A DNA stretch of 64,000 nt from the NCBI RefSeq assembly GCF_963675165.1, contig NC_087381.1:4217378-4281377 (forward strand), given 5' to 3'. Position numbers and translations under genes: made by a program. The DNA comes from Halichondria panicea. Its lineage: Eukaryota; Porifera; Demospongiae; Suberitida; Halichondriidae. This document shows positions 1-12,800 of the stretch, one piece after another (within the stretch, counting starts at the first letter, position 1; each line of letters starts with the position of its first letter). The notes beneath the pieces were generated by a model. The model was given only the letters and a program-made list of their open reading frames with translations, was not told the origin of the DNA and searched no databases.

Positions 1-193
1 CACATACACAAACTACACACCACACACACACGACTTGCACACACCACATACAGACCTAACCCCTCCACACACACACACACAAACACGGCGTGCACACCAC
101 ACACTCACACGCACACACACAACACACCACACACACACGGCTTGCACACCACACACGCACACACACAAACACAGCGTGCACACCCACCCCCCC

Positions 194-231
<38 letters not shown>

Positions 232-869
232 CACACCACACACACACATGGCTTGCACACACCACACACGCACACGCAACACAGTGTGCACACCACACAC
301 ACACACGGCTTACACACACACACACACTCCACACACTCACACACACAAATACGGCATGCACACCCCCCTCCCTCCCCACACACACAAACACACACACACA
401 CACATACACAAACAACACACCACACACACACACGACTTGCACTCACCACATAAGGACCTAACCCCTCCACACACACACACACACACAAATACGGCGTGCA
501 CACCACACACACACGGCTTTACACCACACACGCACACACACAAACACTGCGTGCACACCCACCCCCCCCACACACACACACACACACACAAACACGGCGT
601 GCACACCAAACACACCACACACACACGGCTTGCACACACCCCACACACACACGGCTTTTACACCACACACGCACACACACAAACACTGCATGCACACCCA
701 CCCCCCCCCACACACACACACACACACACAAACACGGCGTGCACACCAAACACACCACACACACACGGCTTGCACACACCACACACGCACACACCACACG
801 GCCTGCACACCACCTCCCCACACACACCACCTCCCCACACATACCATACACACGATGTGCACACCGCCT

Positions 870-907
<38 letters not shown>

Positions 908-915
908 CGTGCACA

Positions 916-948
<33 letters not shown>

Positions 949-1937
949 ACACACACACAAACAAGGCGTGCACACCAAACACACACACACACACACACAC
1001 ACCACACACACACAAACAAGGCGTGCACACGAAACACACACACACACACACACCACACACACACAAACAAGGCGTGCACACCAAACACACACACACACAC
1101 ACAACACACCACACACACGGCTTGCACACACCACACACGAACAAACCACACGGCCTGCACGCTACCACCCCACACACACCACACACACTACGTGCACACC
1201 GCCTCCACACACACACACACACAAACACGGCATGCACACCACACACACACACACACAACACACCACACACACACCACACACGCACACACAAACACGGCGT
1301 GCACACCACACACACACACACCACACACACACAAACAAGGCGTGCACACGAAACACACACACACACACACCACACACACACAAACAAGGCGTGCACACCA
1401 AACACACACACACACACAACACATCACACACACGGCTTGCACACACCACACACGCACAAACCACACAGCCTGCACACCACCACCCCACACACACCACACA
1501 CACGACGTGCACACCGCCTCCACACACACACACACAAACACGGCATGCACACCACACACACACAACACACCACACTCACACCACACACGCACACACACAA
1601 ACACGTCGTGCACACCACACACACACACACAACACACACACAACCACCACACACAACACACACCACACACACACAGCTTGCACACCACACACACGCACAC
1701 ACCACACGGCCTGCACACCCCCTCCCCACACAATCCACACACACGGCCTGCACACTTCCTCCACACACACACACACACAACACACCACACACACACGTCT
1801 TGCACACCACAAACACGCACACACCACACGGCCTGCACACCCCCTCCACACACACACACACAAGCACACCACACACCACACGGCCTGCACACCCCTTCCA
1901 CACACACACACACACACAAGCACACCACACACACACA

Positions 1938-1970
<33 letters not shown>

Positions 1971-2420
1971 CACACCACACACACACACAGCTTGCACACG
2001 GCGTGCACACCCCATACACACACACGGCGTACACACCCCCCCACACAACACACACACACTCACCGCCCCACACACACACACACAAACCCCTTCCCCTCCC
2101 CCCACACACACACACAAGTACGGCGTGAACACCATACACTCACAGACAAACACTCACACACACACATTCACACACACGTGCATACCCCCCTCCACACACA
2201 CACACACCCCCCACACCGCCTCCACACAAACACACACAAACACGACGTGCACACAACACATCACACATACACACGTCTTGCACACCACAAACACGCACAC
2301 ACCACACGGCCTGCACACCCCCTCTATACACACCCACACACAAGCACACCACACAAACGCACACACACAAACACACACACACACACGGCTTACCACACCA
2401 CACACACACACACACAAACA
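1..2420. repeat. CA-rich degenerate minisatellite (VNTR)
   Basis: Almost pure (CA)n on the plus strand, punctuated every 40-90 bases by short non-CA cores such as cggcttgcacac, aaggcgtgcacac, cggcctgcacac and acgcacac. The cores recur in the same order, so this is a higher-order tandem array rather than a simple dinucleotide run. Long open frames on both strands (Thr-His and Cys-Val repeats) are composition artefacts. It sits at the window edge next to an assembly gap, so array length here is probably unreliable. Subtelomeric or centromere-proximal satellite is possible, but no telomere repeat is visible. Confidence 0.95.
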
Positions 2421-2500
2421 CTTGAGAAAAGCTACCAAGTACAATGTCTTCTATCAAAGAGCCGCTGAAGGAGGTGGTTTCCATGCTCTGGATGATGGAT
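2421..2500. other. Unique-sequence island between CA and TG arrays
   Basis: About 80 bases of normal-complexity sequence separate the CA-rich array on the left from TG-rich sequence on the right. The minus strand is open across it and followed by a possible donor (TCAA|GTGTTT). With repeats on both sides this may be chance. No function can be assigned. Confidence 0.5.
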
Positions 2501-2600
2501 GATGCGTGTGTGTTTGTGTGAGGAAGGGGTGTGCAGTGTGTTTGTTGTGTGTGTGTGGGTGTGTGTGTGTGTGGAGGAGGTGTGAGAAGGGGGGTGTGAC
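2501..2600. repeat. TG-rich repeat, opposite polarity to the CA array
   Basis: The sequence switches to TG-rich on the plus strand (runs of gtgtgtg with aggaagg interruptions) directly after the unique island. It is the strand-inverted counterpart of bases 1-2420 and is cut off by the N gap. Confidence 0.85.
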
Positions 2601-2800
2601 NNNNNNNNNNNNNNNNNNNNNNNNNNNNNNNNNNNNNNNNNNNNNNNNNNNNNNNNNNNNNNNNNNNNNNNNNNNNNNNNNNNNNNNNNNNNNNNNNNNN
2701 NNNNNNNNNNNNNNNNNNNNNNNNNNNNNNNNNNNNNNNNNNNNNNNNNNNNNNNNNNNNNNNNNNNNNNNNNNNNNNNNNNNNNNNNNNNNNNNNNNNN
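2601..2800. other. Assembly gap (200 N)
   Basis: Exactly 200 N, a round number typical of a scaffold spacer, so the true distance is unknown. It lies inside the TG-rich repeat. Confidence 0.98.
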
Positions 2801-3162
2801 GTGCTCACTAGTTAGAGTTGTGCCAAGAAGCATTGTTTAGTGTTGGTAGTTTCAGTGCTTGGTAAGCGTGCAAAGACGGAGATAAGTGTCTCACTGACGA
2901 TTATCGATACATTCGGCAGCTCACTTCTCATGACCACCATTCCGTCCGCAAGCAAGTTATTCTTTCCAAATTTTGGGGAGCTGTTACTTTCTTACCCATC
3001 TGTAGATCCATGTAGTTAGTTTTGTGCAAAATTGTCTTGTGCTTCGTGCAATAGCCGCCGATTATAGGTGCCTGGCTAAGATGGGTTACTTACTCTACTA
3101 GTGTTCTAGAAGGTTCTTTCTCGTATTGTTTTTGTAAATAGCCTGTGTACGTATTTTGTATG
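2801..3162. other. Unannotated spacer 3' of the ROCO gene
   Basis: Normal-complexity sequence with no convincing exon, RNA gene or repeat by eye. The missing 3' exons of the minus-strand ROCO gene, which ends at an apparent splice donor at 3847, could lie here or across the gap. Confidence 0.4.
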
Positions 3163-3369
3163 TACCGTATAGAGGGTAATTTTCGTGAGGCAAAATATTC
3201 GTGGTTTTCGTGGTTGAAGGTCTGACCACAAATATTTTACCCACAAATGAAGCAACTTTGCCTATCTTTACCTACAGTGCAAGCTCCAACCACGAAAATA
3301 TTACAAAATGTCTCAATATTGCTGAACCACGAATATTTGTCCCCCCGAAAATTACCTGCTGTACGGTAT
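3163..3369. mobile_element. MITE, ACCGTATAG family A
   Basis: About 207 bp with terminal inverted repeats: it opens with taccgtatag-agggtaattttcg and closes with cgaaaattacctgc-tgtacggta. Internal segments (attcgtggtt, accacgaatat) are also mirrored. A second copy in opposite orientation is at 44367-44576, which proves it is a dispersed element. No coding capacity. Confidence 0.85.
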
Positions 3370-3419
3370 CAGAGTTCTGAATTATCTCAGTAGTCATAAG
3401 TATAATACGTGTCTATACT

Positions 3420-3698
3420 CAGGGGCATAACCAGCAATGAGGCAGAGGAGCTAGGCCCTTTTGCCTCCTGTACTTTTGAACTTCAAGTATAATGTGACTA
3501 ACCTCTGTCTAGCTAACTTCTGGATAACTAGCTAACTAGATATAGAATGAGCAGAAAATGAGCTCTTCACTGTCTTGTTGATGTAGAAAAGAGAAGAAGA
3601 GCAGGTAAATAGCAGTTTACTGCCATTTGCATGCACTTCTATGCGATAATTAGTGGGTGTGATTTTCTTCCCGTAAATTTTCTAGTTACGTCCCTGCT
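3420..3698. mobile_element. Probable MITE with caggggcataac / ttacgtccctg ends
   Basis: The left end (caggggcataaccag) and right end (tctagttacgtccctg) are imperfect inverted repeats, resembling the better preserved element at 55943-56346. No coding potential. The ends are diverged, so the boundaries are approximate. Confidence 0.4.
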
Positions 3699-3846
3699 AT
3701 ACTAATTGTACATTCATTCATGCATTGTGAATTGGTGATACATTTAATGCATACTGTCCTTATACAGTGAATGGTGTCAAGAGTACAACTTGAAGTACAT
3801 GTAAATCATAGAATGTACGAATGATGGTATAATTATAATTGCTTAC

Positions 3847-6800
3847 GTGCTCGCAATTTCTGTTCCAGATCGGTTGATAAATACGATGTTTGTGAAGATC
3901 GTCCAAGAACAATTTGTAGCTCTTCATAAGTCAGATTACTTGTTCCACTGAGTAGCTCCGTAATATTCAAATCTGGTTCATCAACCAGCGGTGGGGTCAC
4001 TTTCTGTAAAATTATTCCAAGGAGATTAGACTCTTTGTCTTCAATTTTGGTTCCATCTGTGCAATCAATGAAAATTCTAATTAGGCAACTGAACATTTCA
4101 TGAATTGACCTTAAGACACTAAACATAAAATCTACATACCAATTTCTAGTGTAGCCGAAAATGAAGAGACGTGAAGATTCGAATCAAGTTTGTGTGTAAC
4201 GTTACACTTGTAGATTCCACGGTGCTTGGACAAAGATTTCAAAACAACCAGTTTCCTTGTTTTTGCTCCTCTATAGTTAACGTTGCTGGCTAATATACTC
4301 TGATCATTAAAGCACCAGTTGTACAAGACCTGCCCAGGAGACATCACACTGATGAAGAAATTAGCATCCTCACCAACTTTAGTGAGCACATCCTTGGGAT
4401 GTTCTTTAATGTGCCATTTCATCTCAATCGTAGTCTCAATCTCACTGGCAATGTCTCCCCGACCAAGAGCAGGGGATTTGAGAGCCTCAATGAGAGCGGA
4501 CCAGGAGGGGGGAGGGTCGGTCTGGGTCAACCAGTGCTCCAGCATGTCAGTTAAACAAGCTCCAGCTACATGACGAAGGTTGTGCTGAATCTCCTGTGGG
4601 AAGAAAATCACAACATGATCAACTTCGTTATGACTTCACTAATAAACCTATATTACCGTATAGCTAGAAATTTCTGCAGCCCAAAAATTCTGCGAATAGC
4701 TGTAAAAACACCTTCTGCGAATAATAATAATGTCTGCGAATTAAACTTTCAACTGTTATTAGGTGTGGTTAATAAGCATTAGCGGATAATATTTCTGCGT
4801 TTAATTATTCATTAGCAGATTTCGCAAAATTTTTGGGCCGCAGAAATTTCTAGCTATACGGTATATTACGAGAATGAAATAATAATTATATAGAGCACAT
4901 TAGCCTAGGGATATAGGTTGAAGGAACATTCCTCACCTCTAATTTCCCCATGGTAACTCCCAACTGTTCTCCCAGACACTTCCATTTGGCTCTTGCTTCC
5001 CATGTGACCTCTCTCACCACCTTCAAGTGCTGGTCCACACTGAGTGGCTCTGTATAGCAAGCAATTCAAGTGAAATCAATGCAAATAGATTATGGTACAA
5101 ACCTTTTTGGACAAATACATTTTGCTGATCCTGAGAGGGAATGGATAATTCACCATCTCTACATACTCCCAACACATCCTGCACATTCAGGAGTTAGTTA
5201 ATGCAATGTACTGTACACACACGATTGTACAACATACCTGATGTGTCTCCATGTCTGCTGCAATGTCTGCTCGATTGATGATGGGGCACTTTAGTGCTCT
5301 AATGAGGGCCGACCAGGAGGGGGGAGGGGAGAGTCTCCTCACCCAGTGCTGCAACATGACATGGAACCCAGCTTCTAACGATGGGTGGTCACGCTCAATG
5401 ACCTGGACATGACAACAATGTCTAAAAATAATGTCTAAATGATGAGTATTCGCTGCATTACATGATTGTCACTCTGACACCGTATAGCGGGATATGTTGA
5501 ACATATAATTTCAAGGTTGAACTGTAACTGATTATGACTTATTAGTTATTGCATCATTTAGTCTATATATTTAGTAACTATTCTAGAACATTCTGGTTCT
5601 TATTTAACCATGTGTATGATTGTTTAATGTCAGTCTTGTCAGTTTCCATTGAACATAAACTTTGAACAGGTTATGGGCCCAGTCAACGCGAGGACTGTAG
5701 GAGACAATACTCAGAAGTAACAAAAGAACTAAGTCTATAGCTAGCCGAAGTATATCAGACAATTGCAGAACTAGATCTAGCTGAGAGCTACACGTTTGAG
5801 AAAGTCTAGTATGGCAGGAACTGATGAGAAGTGGACGATCGAGAAGCTGGACAGCAAAAACTGGATAACTTGGAAGTTTCAGATGAAGCATCTGCTTTTG
5901 GCCAAAGGACTATGGAGTTTCGTTGATGGAACAGAAGTGCTAGCGGATAGTGCAGATGCAGCGGCACGGACTGATTTTCAGCAAAAGACGCAAAAGGCTT
6001 TCTCTACGATTGTCATGGCTGTCAGTGTTCCCCAACTCATCTCATTACGTCCACTGAGAGTCCGAGTGATGCGTGGACAGCACTCAAAAATCAATTCGAG
6101 AGAGGAACTTTAGCCAACAAGCTGATGTTGAAGAAGCAGTACTTCAGAATGGAAATGACAGAGAACACTATACTGTTGAGTCACACCTTAAAACCATGAA
6201 AGAACTTAACGACAGATTGGCAGCAATTGATGCGCCAATATCAGAAGAATACCAGGTGGTTACGCTCTTAGGAAGTCTGCCCAAACCATATGCTACCGTT
6301 GTCACAGCTCTTGAGACACAGTTGGAGAGACTAACTCTAGGAAATGTTTAACAGTCGATACTTCATTAGGAGAGAAAGCTAAGCGACACAAAACGAAGCG
6401 ATCCTGAAAGTACTGCCTTTATCGGATCCTCTAGTGAGAGGCAAAAACAGAAACGCACTGTAACATGTTTTGAATGTGGTGAGCCTGGACACTTTCGACG
6501 AGATTGTCCTGAATTTAAACAACGAATGGCTGCAAGAAAGATACACAGAGCCAAGCCAGCAGAGGAACAAGAGTCTGACTCGGAGGAGAGACTTGGAGCC
6601 TTTACAGCTGCAACCACGCCTGACAAGAGGCATAAATGGCTTATTGTCTCTGGGGCATCGAGCCACATGACACCCAGAAAATATTTGCTGAAAAACTACG
6701 AAGAGTTCAAAAAACCTGAGAAAGTCTGTTTAGGAGATGGGCGCACTGTTGAAGCTTTTGGCGCCGGGGAAACTCATTTAACAATGAAATTCAAAGTAAG

Positions 6801-9800
6801 CAAACCAAAACCATCAGTCATGTATCGTGTTCTCTATGTGCCAAAGCTCTCGTGTAATCTGTTTTCCGTGAGGGCAGCAGCAGATCGAGGAAATGTCAAG
6901 GCAAACTCAGTCGTAAGCCCTTCAAACCAGTGGGAGAGATTCGATCAACCAGAAGGCTACAGATTGTTCACAGTGATGTTTGTGGACCAATAGCAACCGA
7001 ATCAATTGGCAGAAAAAGATACTTCATCACCTTTACGGATGACTACAGCAGATGTACCAGAGTGTATTTCATGAGAAATAAGTCGGAGGCCTTCGAAAAA
7101 TTCAAAGAATTTGAAGCTGTAACTACCAATGATTGTGGACAGAGAATAGGAAATTACGTACCGATAATGGAGGCGAGTATGTTTCAACTGAGTTCAAAGA
7201 CTATCTGAAACAAAGAGGCATAAAGCAGGAGTTGATCGTTCCATATTCTCCTCAACAAAATGGAGTTGCAGAAAGAGTAAATCGCACTGTAATGGAATCA
7301 GCAAGGTCGATGTTGGCTCATGCAAAGTTGGCAGATCACTTATGGGCTGAAGCAGTTGCAGCAGCAGCATATGTAAAGGATCGCACACCAACTGCCTCCT
7401 TCAAAGAAAGTGCAACACCCTACGAGCGATGGTATGAAAAGAAGCCAAACGTAAGTCACTTGAAAGTATTTGGCTGTACCGCATATGCCCACATTCCCGA
7501 TTCTCGAAGACAAAAACTGGACAAAAAGGCTGAAAAGTTTCGTTTTGTTGGATACAGCATGGAGTCAAAAGGCTACCGTCTTCTAGACGACAAAGCTCTG
7601 AACATCGTTGTTCGCAGAGATGTGGTTTTCAATGAGAAGGACTTTAGTCAGCAAGAAGAAGTGGTTGTAGTTGATGCCCCTGAGGAAAGCGAACAGAATA
7701 CGCCAACTCCAGATGAGCACAGATATCCAGTCAGGGAAAGAAGACAACCACCGATACGATACGGCAGAGATGAGTTTGCCAGTTTGGGAACTGAAATCGA
7801 CGAAAGTTCCGGCTCAGTACCAAATAATTTGAAGGAAGCCCTCGAAAGTGACTTAACAAAAGAATGGCAAGCAGCGGCAGATTCTGAGTACCTATCACTT
7901 GTTGAAAACAACACATGGGACTTAGTGACCCTACCACCAAATAAAACAGCGATTGGATGCATTTGGATTTTCAAGATGAAGTACGGAGATGATGGTTCAG
8001 TGGCACGCTACAAAGGAAGACTAGTGGCCAAAGGATATTCATAAAAATATGGGGTCGACTACGAAGAGACCTTTGCACCTGTGGTGCGTTTTTCATCCAT
8101 CAGAGCTCTCCTTGCATTTGCAGTCCAAAATGATATGTTGGTACATCAAATGGACGTTCAAACTGCCTTCCTGAACGGTACTCTGGAAGAGGAAATATTC
8201 ATGCAACAACCAGAGGGATATATACGTGAAGGAGAGGCTCACCTTGTATGCCGACTGAACCGTTCATTATACGGGTTGAAACAGGCACCTCGATGCTGGA
8301 ACATTACGTTCAAGGACTTTATGGAGTCAAATGGTTTCAAGTCTAACTCAGCAGATCCTTGTGTTTTCATCAAGAAAGAAAATGACAGAACGACCATTGT
8401 GGCAGTATTATGTCGACGACCTGATTATTCTAACGAAGACTTCAGAAGAAATGCAGCATACAAAGGATATGTTTGCCAACCAGTTTAAGATGAAAGATCT
8501 TGGAAAACTACGCTACTGTCTTGGGATTAGTGTTGAACAGGATGAAAAAAATAGTCGAATGTGGATCCATCAAAAGCAATACATAACTTCAATGCTGTCG
8601 CGGTATGGACTATCCGAAGCTAATCCAGTGGCAACACCAATGGACTTCAATGTCACACTTGTTAAAGACGATAGCAAAAGCAATCACGTCGATCAAGCCC
8701 AGTATCAAAGCATGGTTGGAAGCTTGTTGTATGCAAGCACAGCAACAAGACCTGACATCGCCTTTGCCGTTGGAAGGGTGTCAAAATTCAGTTCAGCACC
8801 AACCACAGCACACCTCACTGCAGTCAAGAGGATTTTTCGTTATTTGAAAGGCACCATGCATCTTGGATTGTGCTATGAGAAGACAGCGAATGTAGACTTG
8901 ATTGGCTACTCAGATGCTGACTGGGCAGGAGATCATGATGATAGACACTCTACAAGTGGTCAGGTATTCTTGATGGGAAATGGAGCAGTTAGTTGGAGTA
9001 GCAGAAAGCAATCACTCGTGGCTTTATCGACTTCAGAAGCGGAGTATGTGGCACTCAGCCTTGCAACTCAAGAAGCGATATGGTTGAGAAGATTGATGTC
9101 TGACATCCGTGAATCTGCAGAAGAACCTACTAATCTGTTTGAAGACAACCAAGGAACAATTGCTATGGCAAAGAACCCGGTGTCTCATTCTCACACCAAA
9201 CATATTGATATCAAGTACCACTATGTGCGTGAAGCAATACAGAAGAAAGAAATCCAAGTGACTTATTGCCCAACTGAAAATATGCTAGCTGATTTGTTAA
9301 CCAAGTCACTTTCCCGAGTACGTCATGAAACACTTCGAAAACAAATGGGAATTTTGGAACTTCCTCAACCTTTCATTAAGTGAGAGTGTTGAACATATAA
9401 TTTCAAGGTTGAACTATAACTGATTATGACTTATTAGTTATTGCATCATTTAGTCTATATTTAGTAACTATTCTAGAACATTCTGACAAGTTCTTATTTA
9501 ACCATGTGTATGATTGTTTTTGTGTCAGTCTTGTCAGTTTCCATTGAACATAAACTTTGAACAGGATACTTTCGTATGGTGGACATTTTTCCCTCGTATA
9601 TTTTGTACTGAAGAGCATCTTAAGAAAATTAAAACTACGAAATTATTCTACCGCAATTGATTCAACGTCACTTTCCTGCATGAGCTGTACGAGTATTTTA
9701 AATACGAAATGGGTAGTTCATATGAAAATGTGCACCAACAAAAAATACTCGCTTCCGTTACACTCTATCAATTGAGGTTTCGTACCTTTCTAGTTTTGTA

Positions 9801-12800
9801 GTCAATATCCAGCTGTATTGCCAGACTGTACCAGTCAGCAGTGATTGCAATGACTGCATTCTTCACTTTATCTAGTGGTAGCAAGTCTTCTCCTGCATGT
9901 GGTGATGAACCATGAGGTCACAACTTGTAATTGAAAACACACAAACCTGCATCATCTGTAGCAGGAGGTTCTGGAAATACAGAGAGATCAACCTCGTTGT
10001 GAGCCACACCCGCTAGGTCCTGCATGCATGGGACCAAATAATGTGTATAATTATTAAGACAAATCAATTAATATACACATACAAACTATAATACTCACCA
10101 AAGGGTTTCTCCCAGTGAAGACGCTGTACTTGTTGAGAGTCTCCCTCAGACAGCTGTAAGTTCCCTCAGTCTCACTCTTCCACGTCTCAAGGGCCTGGAC
10201 CACCTCCTGTCTGGGACTGACTGACTGAATTTTGACAATGGAAGGGCTCAGGATTCTTTTGTACATGCGACTGTTTCGAACTACTTGATCCTGTTTTTCA
10301 GGGTCAGAAATTTGGCTGGAAAAATATGAAATGAAAGCTCTGGAGATTTTCTCATCTTTCTTGGGATTTTTGTCACTGTGGATACACTGTATGGTGGGTT
10401 GATTCAGGCCAGCATACGGCTCAAACTGTACGAGGTGCTTGAAGGTGAGGCCATAATATTGTGTTGATTTCATCAGTCTTCTGTTGGAGGAGACAGCTGC
10501 TGCAATATCTTTGATGTTGACCAGTGAGAGGTCAGAGGGATTTTTCAGAGGATGCTTGACAACTTCATCTGGATCAATCACTGATTCAATCACGTTCACA
10601 TTGCGGCCAAAACATTCAACAGTCTCACGAATTGTGCTCATAATTCTGGAGCGATGAATCAGACCTTCAGGTCGAACTGTGTCAGTGCGCACTTTGAGAA
10701 CAAGAGATCGGCCATTTTCAGCAAGCTCGAGGTGTGCAGTGATTCCATCATCATTGCACCAGCAGATCCCACTCTTCCACACAGAGCAGAATTTCTGTAG
10801 GGAAGGGACATCATGCATTATCTTACTGGGAGGGGCAAGGCGGAACGTGAACACTATCCTCAGAATGAGGACCTGAAGGCAGCGAGGATCGAAAAACTCT
10901 GTGTCTTGAGAGGTTTGGAGTATCCAACCAAAGTGGTACTTGATTCTTTGCGATTCTTTCCACATTTGCTCTGGTATTTTGATTCGAATGAGCCCGGGAA
11001 AGAAGAGATATCGAGTGTCAAACTCAGGAACAGAAGCATCTCTGTCAGTGGAAAAAGCAATCTCCTTTGAAATGCAATCTAAAAGTTGCTCATCTAAGAT
11101 TTCGAAACAAAGCTCTAAATGGGACATGAAGGCAATCAGCATCTCTATGTCGAAGCCATCAAATTCTTTCTTGAATTTCGACAAAGGCACCACTCCAGTG
11201 CTTGAAGCTAGCTGGCAGTGTTGGTGGAAACTTTCAGGAGCAAACACGGTCCCAGTGACTCTGGACAGAAGTGTTGCTTGGTTAATCACTAAGAAAGACT
11301 TCTCTGGAGAGCTGTCATTGCAGAGAAACAAGAGGAGACCTCTTTTATGCAGCTGGTCGCAGATCTCTACAAGGTGAGAGACGGTGCTGGGTATGAAAGA
11401 AAGAATATCTTGAGTGCGTTTTGACATATCCTCCTTAAGATCGCTCTTAATTCTTTCATAGACATTTCCCAACAACAAAGCAAGGTCGTCTTTGAAGCTT
11501 TCAGTAAGGTAGATGTAAAAAGTGTGAGCATTTAGGCTGATGGTTTCTGGAGAGCGGAGAATAGCGGAGCTTTTCTGGATCTGTTTTCTTGCTTTTGTCA
11601 TGTCATTCGAATCTGCAAAGCGGCAATCCATTGGAATGAACTCTGTGAACTCAAACTTCGGGAATTGTTTGATAATGGGGACAAAGATTCCCTCTTTGGC
11701 TTGTGGATCTTTTCCCATTTCCTTCACCTGGTCGGCATGGCTACCAACTACTATCACGTGTGCTTTGCCTTTCAGATTGGTGCACTGGTTTTGGACGAGG
11801 GTTAACCAACGATTCATGGAGTCAATAATCGCCTGCTCACTTTCTACAAGCTTAGCACAGAGGATAATGATGGGTGGTGAGGTTTGAACAGCATTCTCCA
11901 GAATGGCACAGTGGCTCGTGTAAAACTCGTTCTGGCTAGCGAAATCAAAATAGATGATTCTTCCAAAGTCTTTAGTGTATACATCGTACGGTATGATTCC
12001 CACTGTCCTTGTATCGACACCATCTACAGGTTTTGGTTTCAGCACTTTAGCCAGAAAACGATTTGCGCTTAGAATAGACTTCAACAAAGTACTCTTTCCA
12101 ACGCCACTATCGCCAATGATGAGCACAGACAGAGGAAGGTGTGGGGGTTGCTCAAAAGAAAGTGTTCCTATGTGCTTCCTGTATTCCTTGTAGACATTGG
12201 CAGCCTTGGCTCCATGTTTCAAGAGGAGCTTTATTATATCAGGGTTGCTGGCCAAATCGAGAGGTGTCTTGCCTTCTTTGTCGATCATATTCGGATCACT
12301 GTGGCATTCTGCCAGTAGAAACTCCACTCCTGTTTTCTGAGCATCCTTTACTGCTAATAAGAGGAGACCTAGAACACAGATATAATCATTAAAAACAAAC
12401 TTACAGCTGCTCAAGTATCAATGGAAGTGCAAGTAAGAGTTTCTATTAGTCACGTTTTCTTGGTTTAATTCGTGAATTTGCAAAATAATACTTCGTTCTC
12501 TAGGTTTGCTTACTTGGAATGCCATTAAAACCATAGTGCGTAACAAAACTTAAGTTTTGTTACGCACTATCACCCCTGCAATAGGTACCCTGCAATAGGT
12601 ACCAGGCCGTATTTTAATCGGCCTGGAATCGAGGCTAGTATGAGGTTATACATGCATGCACCTGCAGCATAATCATTGGAACTAAACAGGTCATTTGACT
12701 CGATCTGCGGTAGCTAGCTATACAGTGGAACCTCCATAAAACGAACACCATTGGGGGGAACAGCCTTTTGGCCGTTTTAAAGAGGTGGGGAGGTTCGATT

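Larger units (their letters stand above)
5490..9568 (+). mobile_element. Ty1/copia LTR retrotransposon, full-length but decayed
   Basis: Complete structure: target duplication ggata at 5490-5494 and 9564-9568, LTRs starting TGTTGAAC and ending AACA, a primer-binding site directly after the 5' LTR, a gag with CCHC knuckle, then protease, integrase, reverse transcriptase and RNase H in copia order (integrase before RT). It lies antisense inside an intron of the ROCO gene, splitting the two halves of the first death domain. The coding region has several frameshifts, a nonsense codon and a lost protease catalytic Asp, so it is not autonomous. The bases around the target (accgtatagcgggata) look like the end of an ACCGTATAG MITE. 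Confidence 0.96.

Noticed and set aside
13-2502. Very long open frames (up to nearly 700 codons) on both strands
   Set aside because: They are translations of CA/TG repeats into Thr-His and Cys-Val runs, with no codon structure or start context.
6366-6668. Minus-strand ORFs inside the copia gag/protease region
   Set aside because: Antisense shadows; the plus strand has zinc knuckle and protease motifs.
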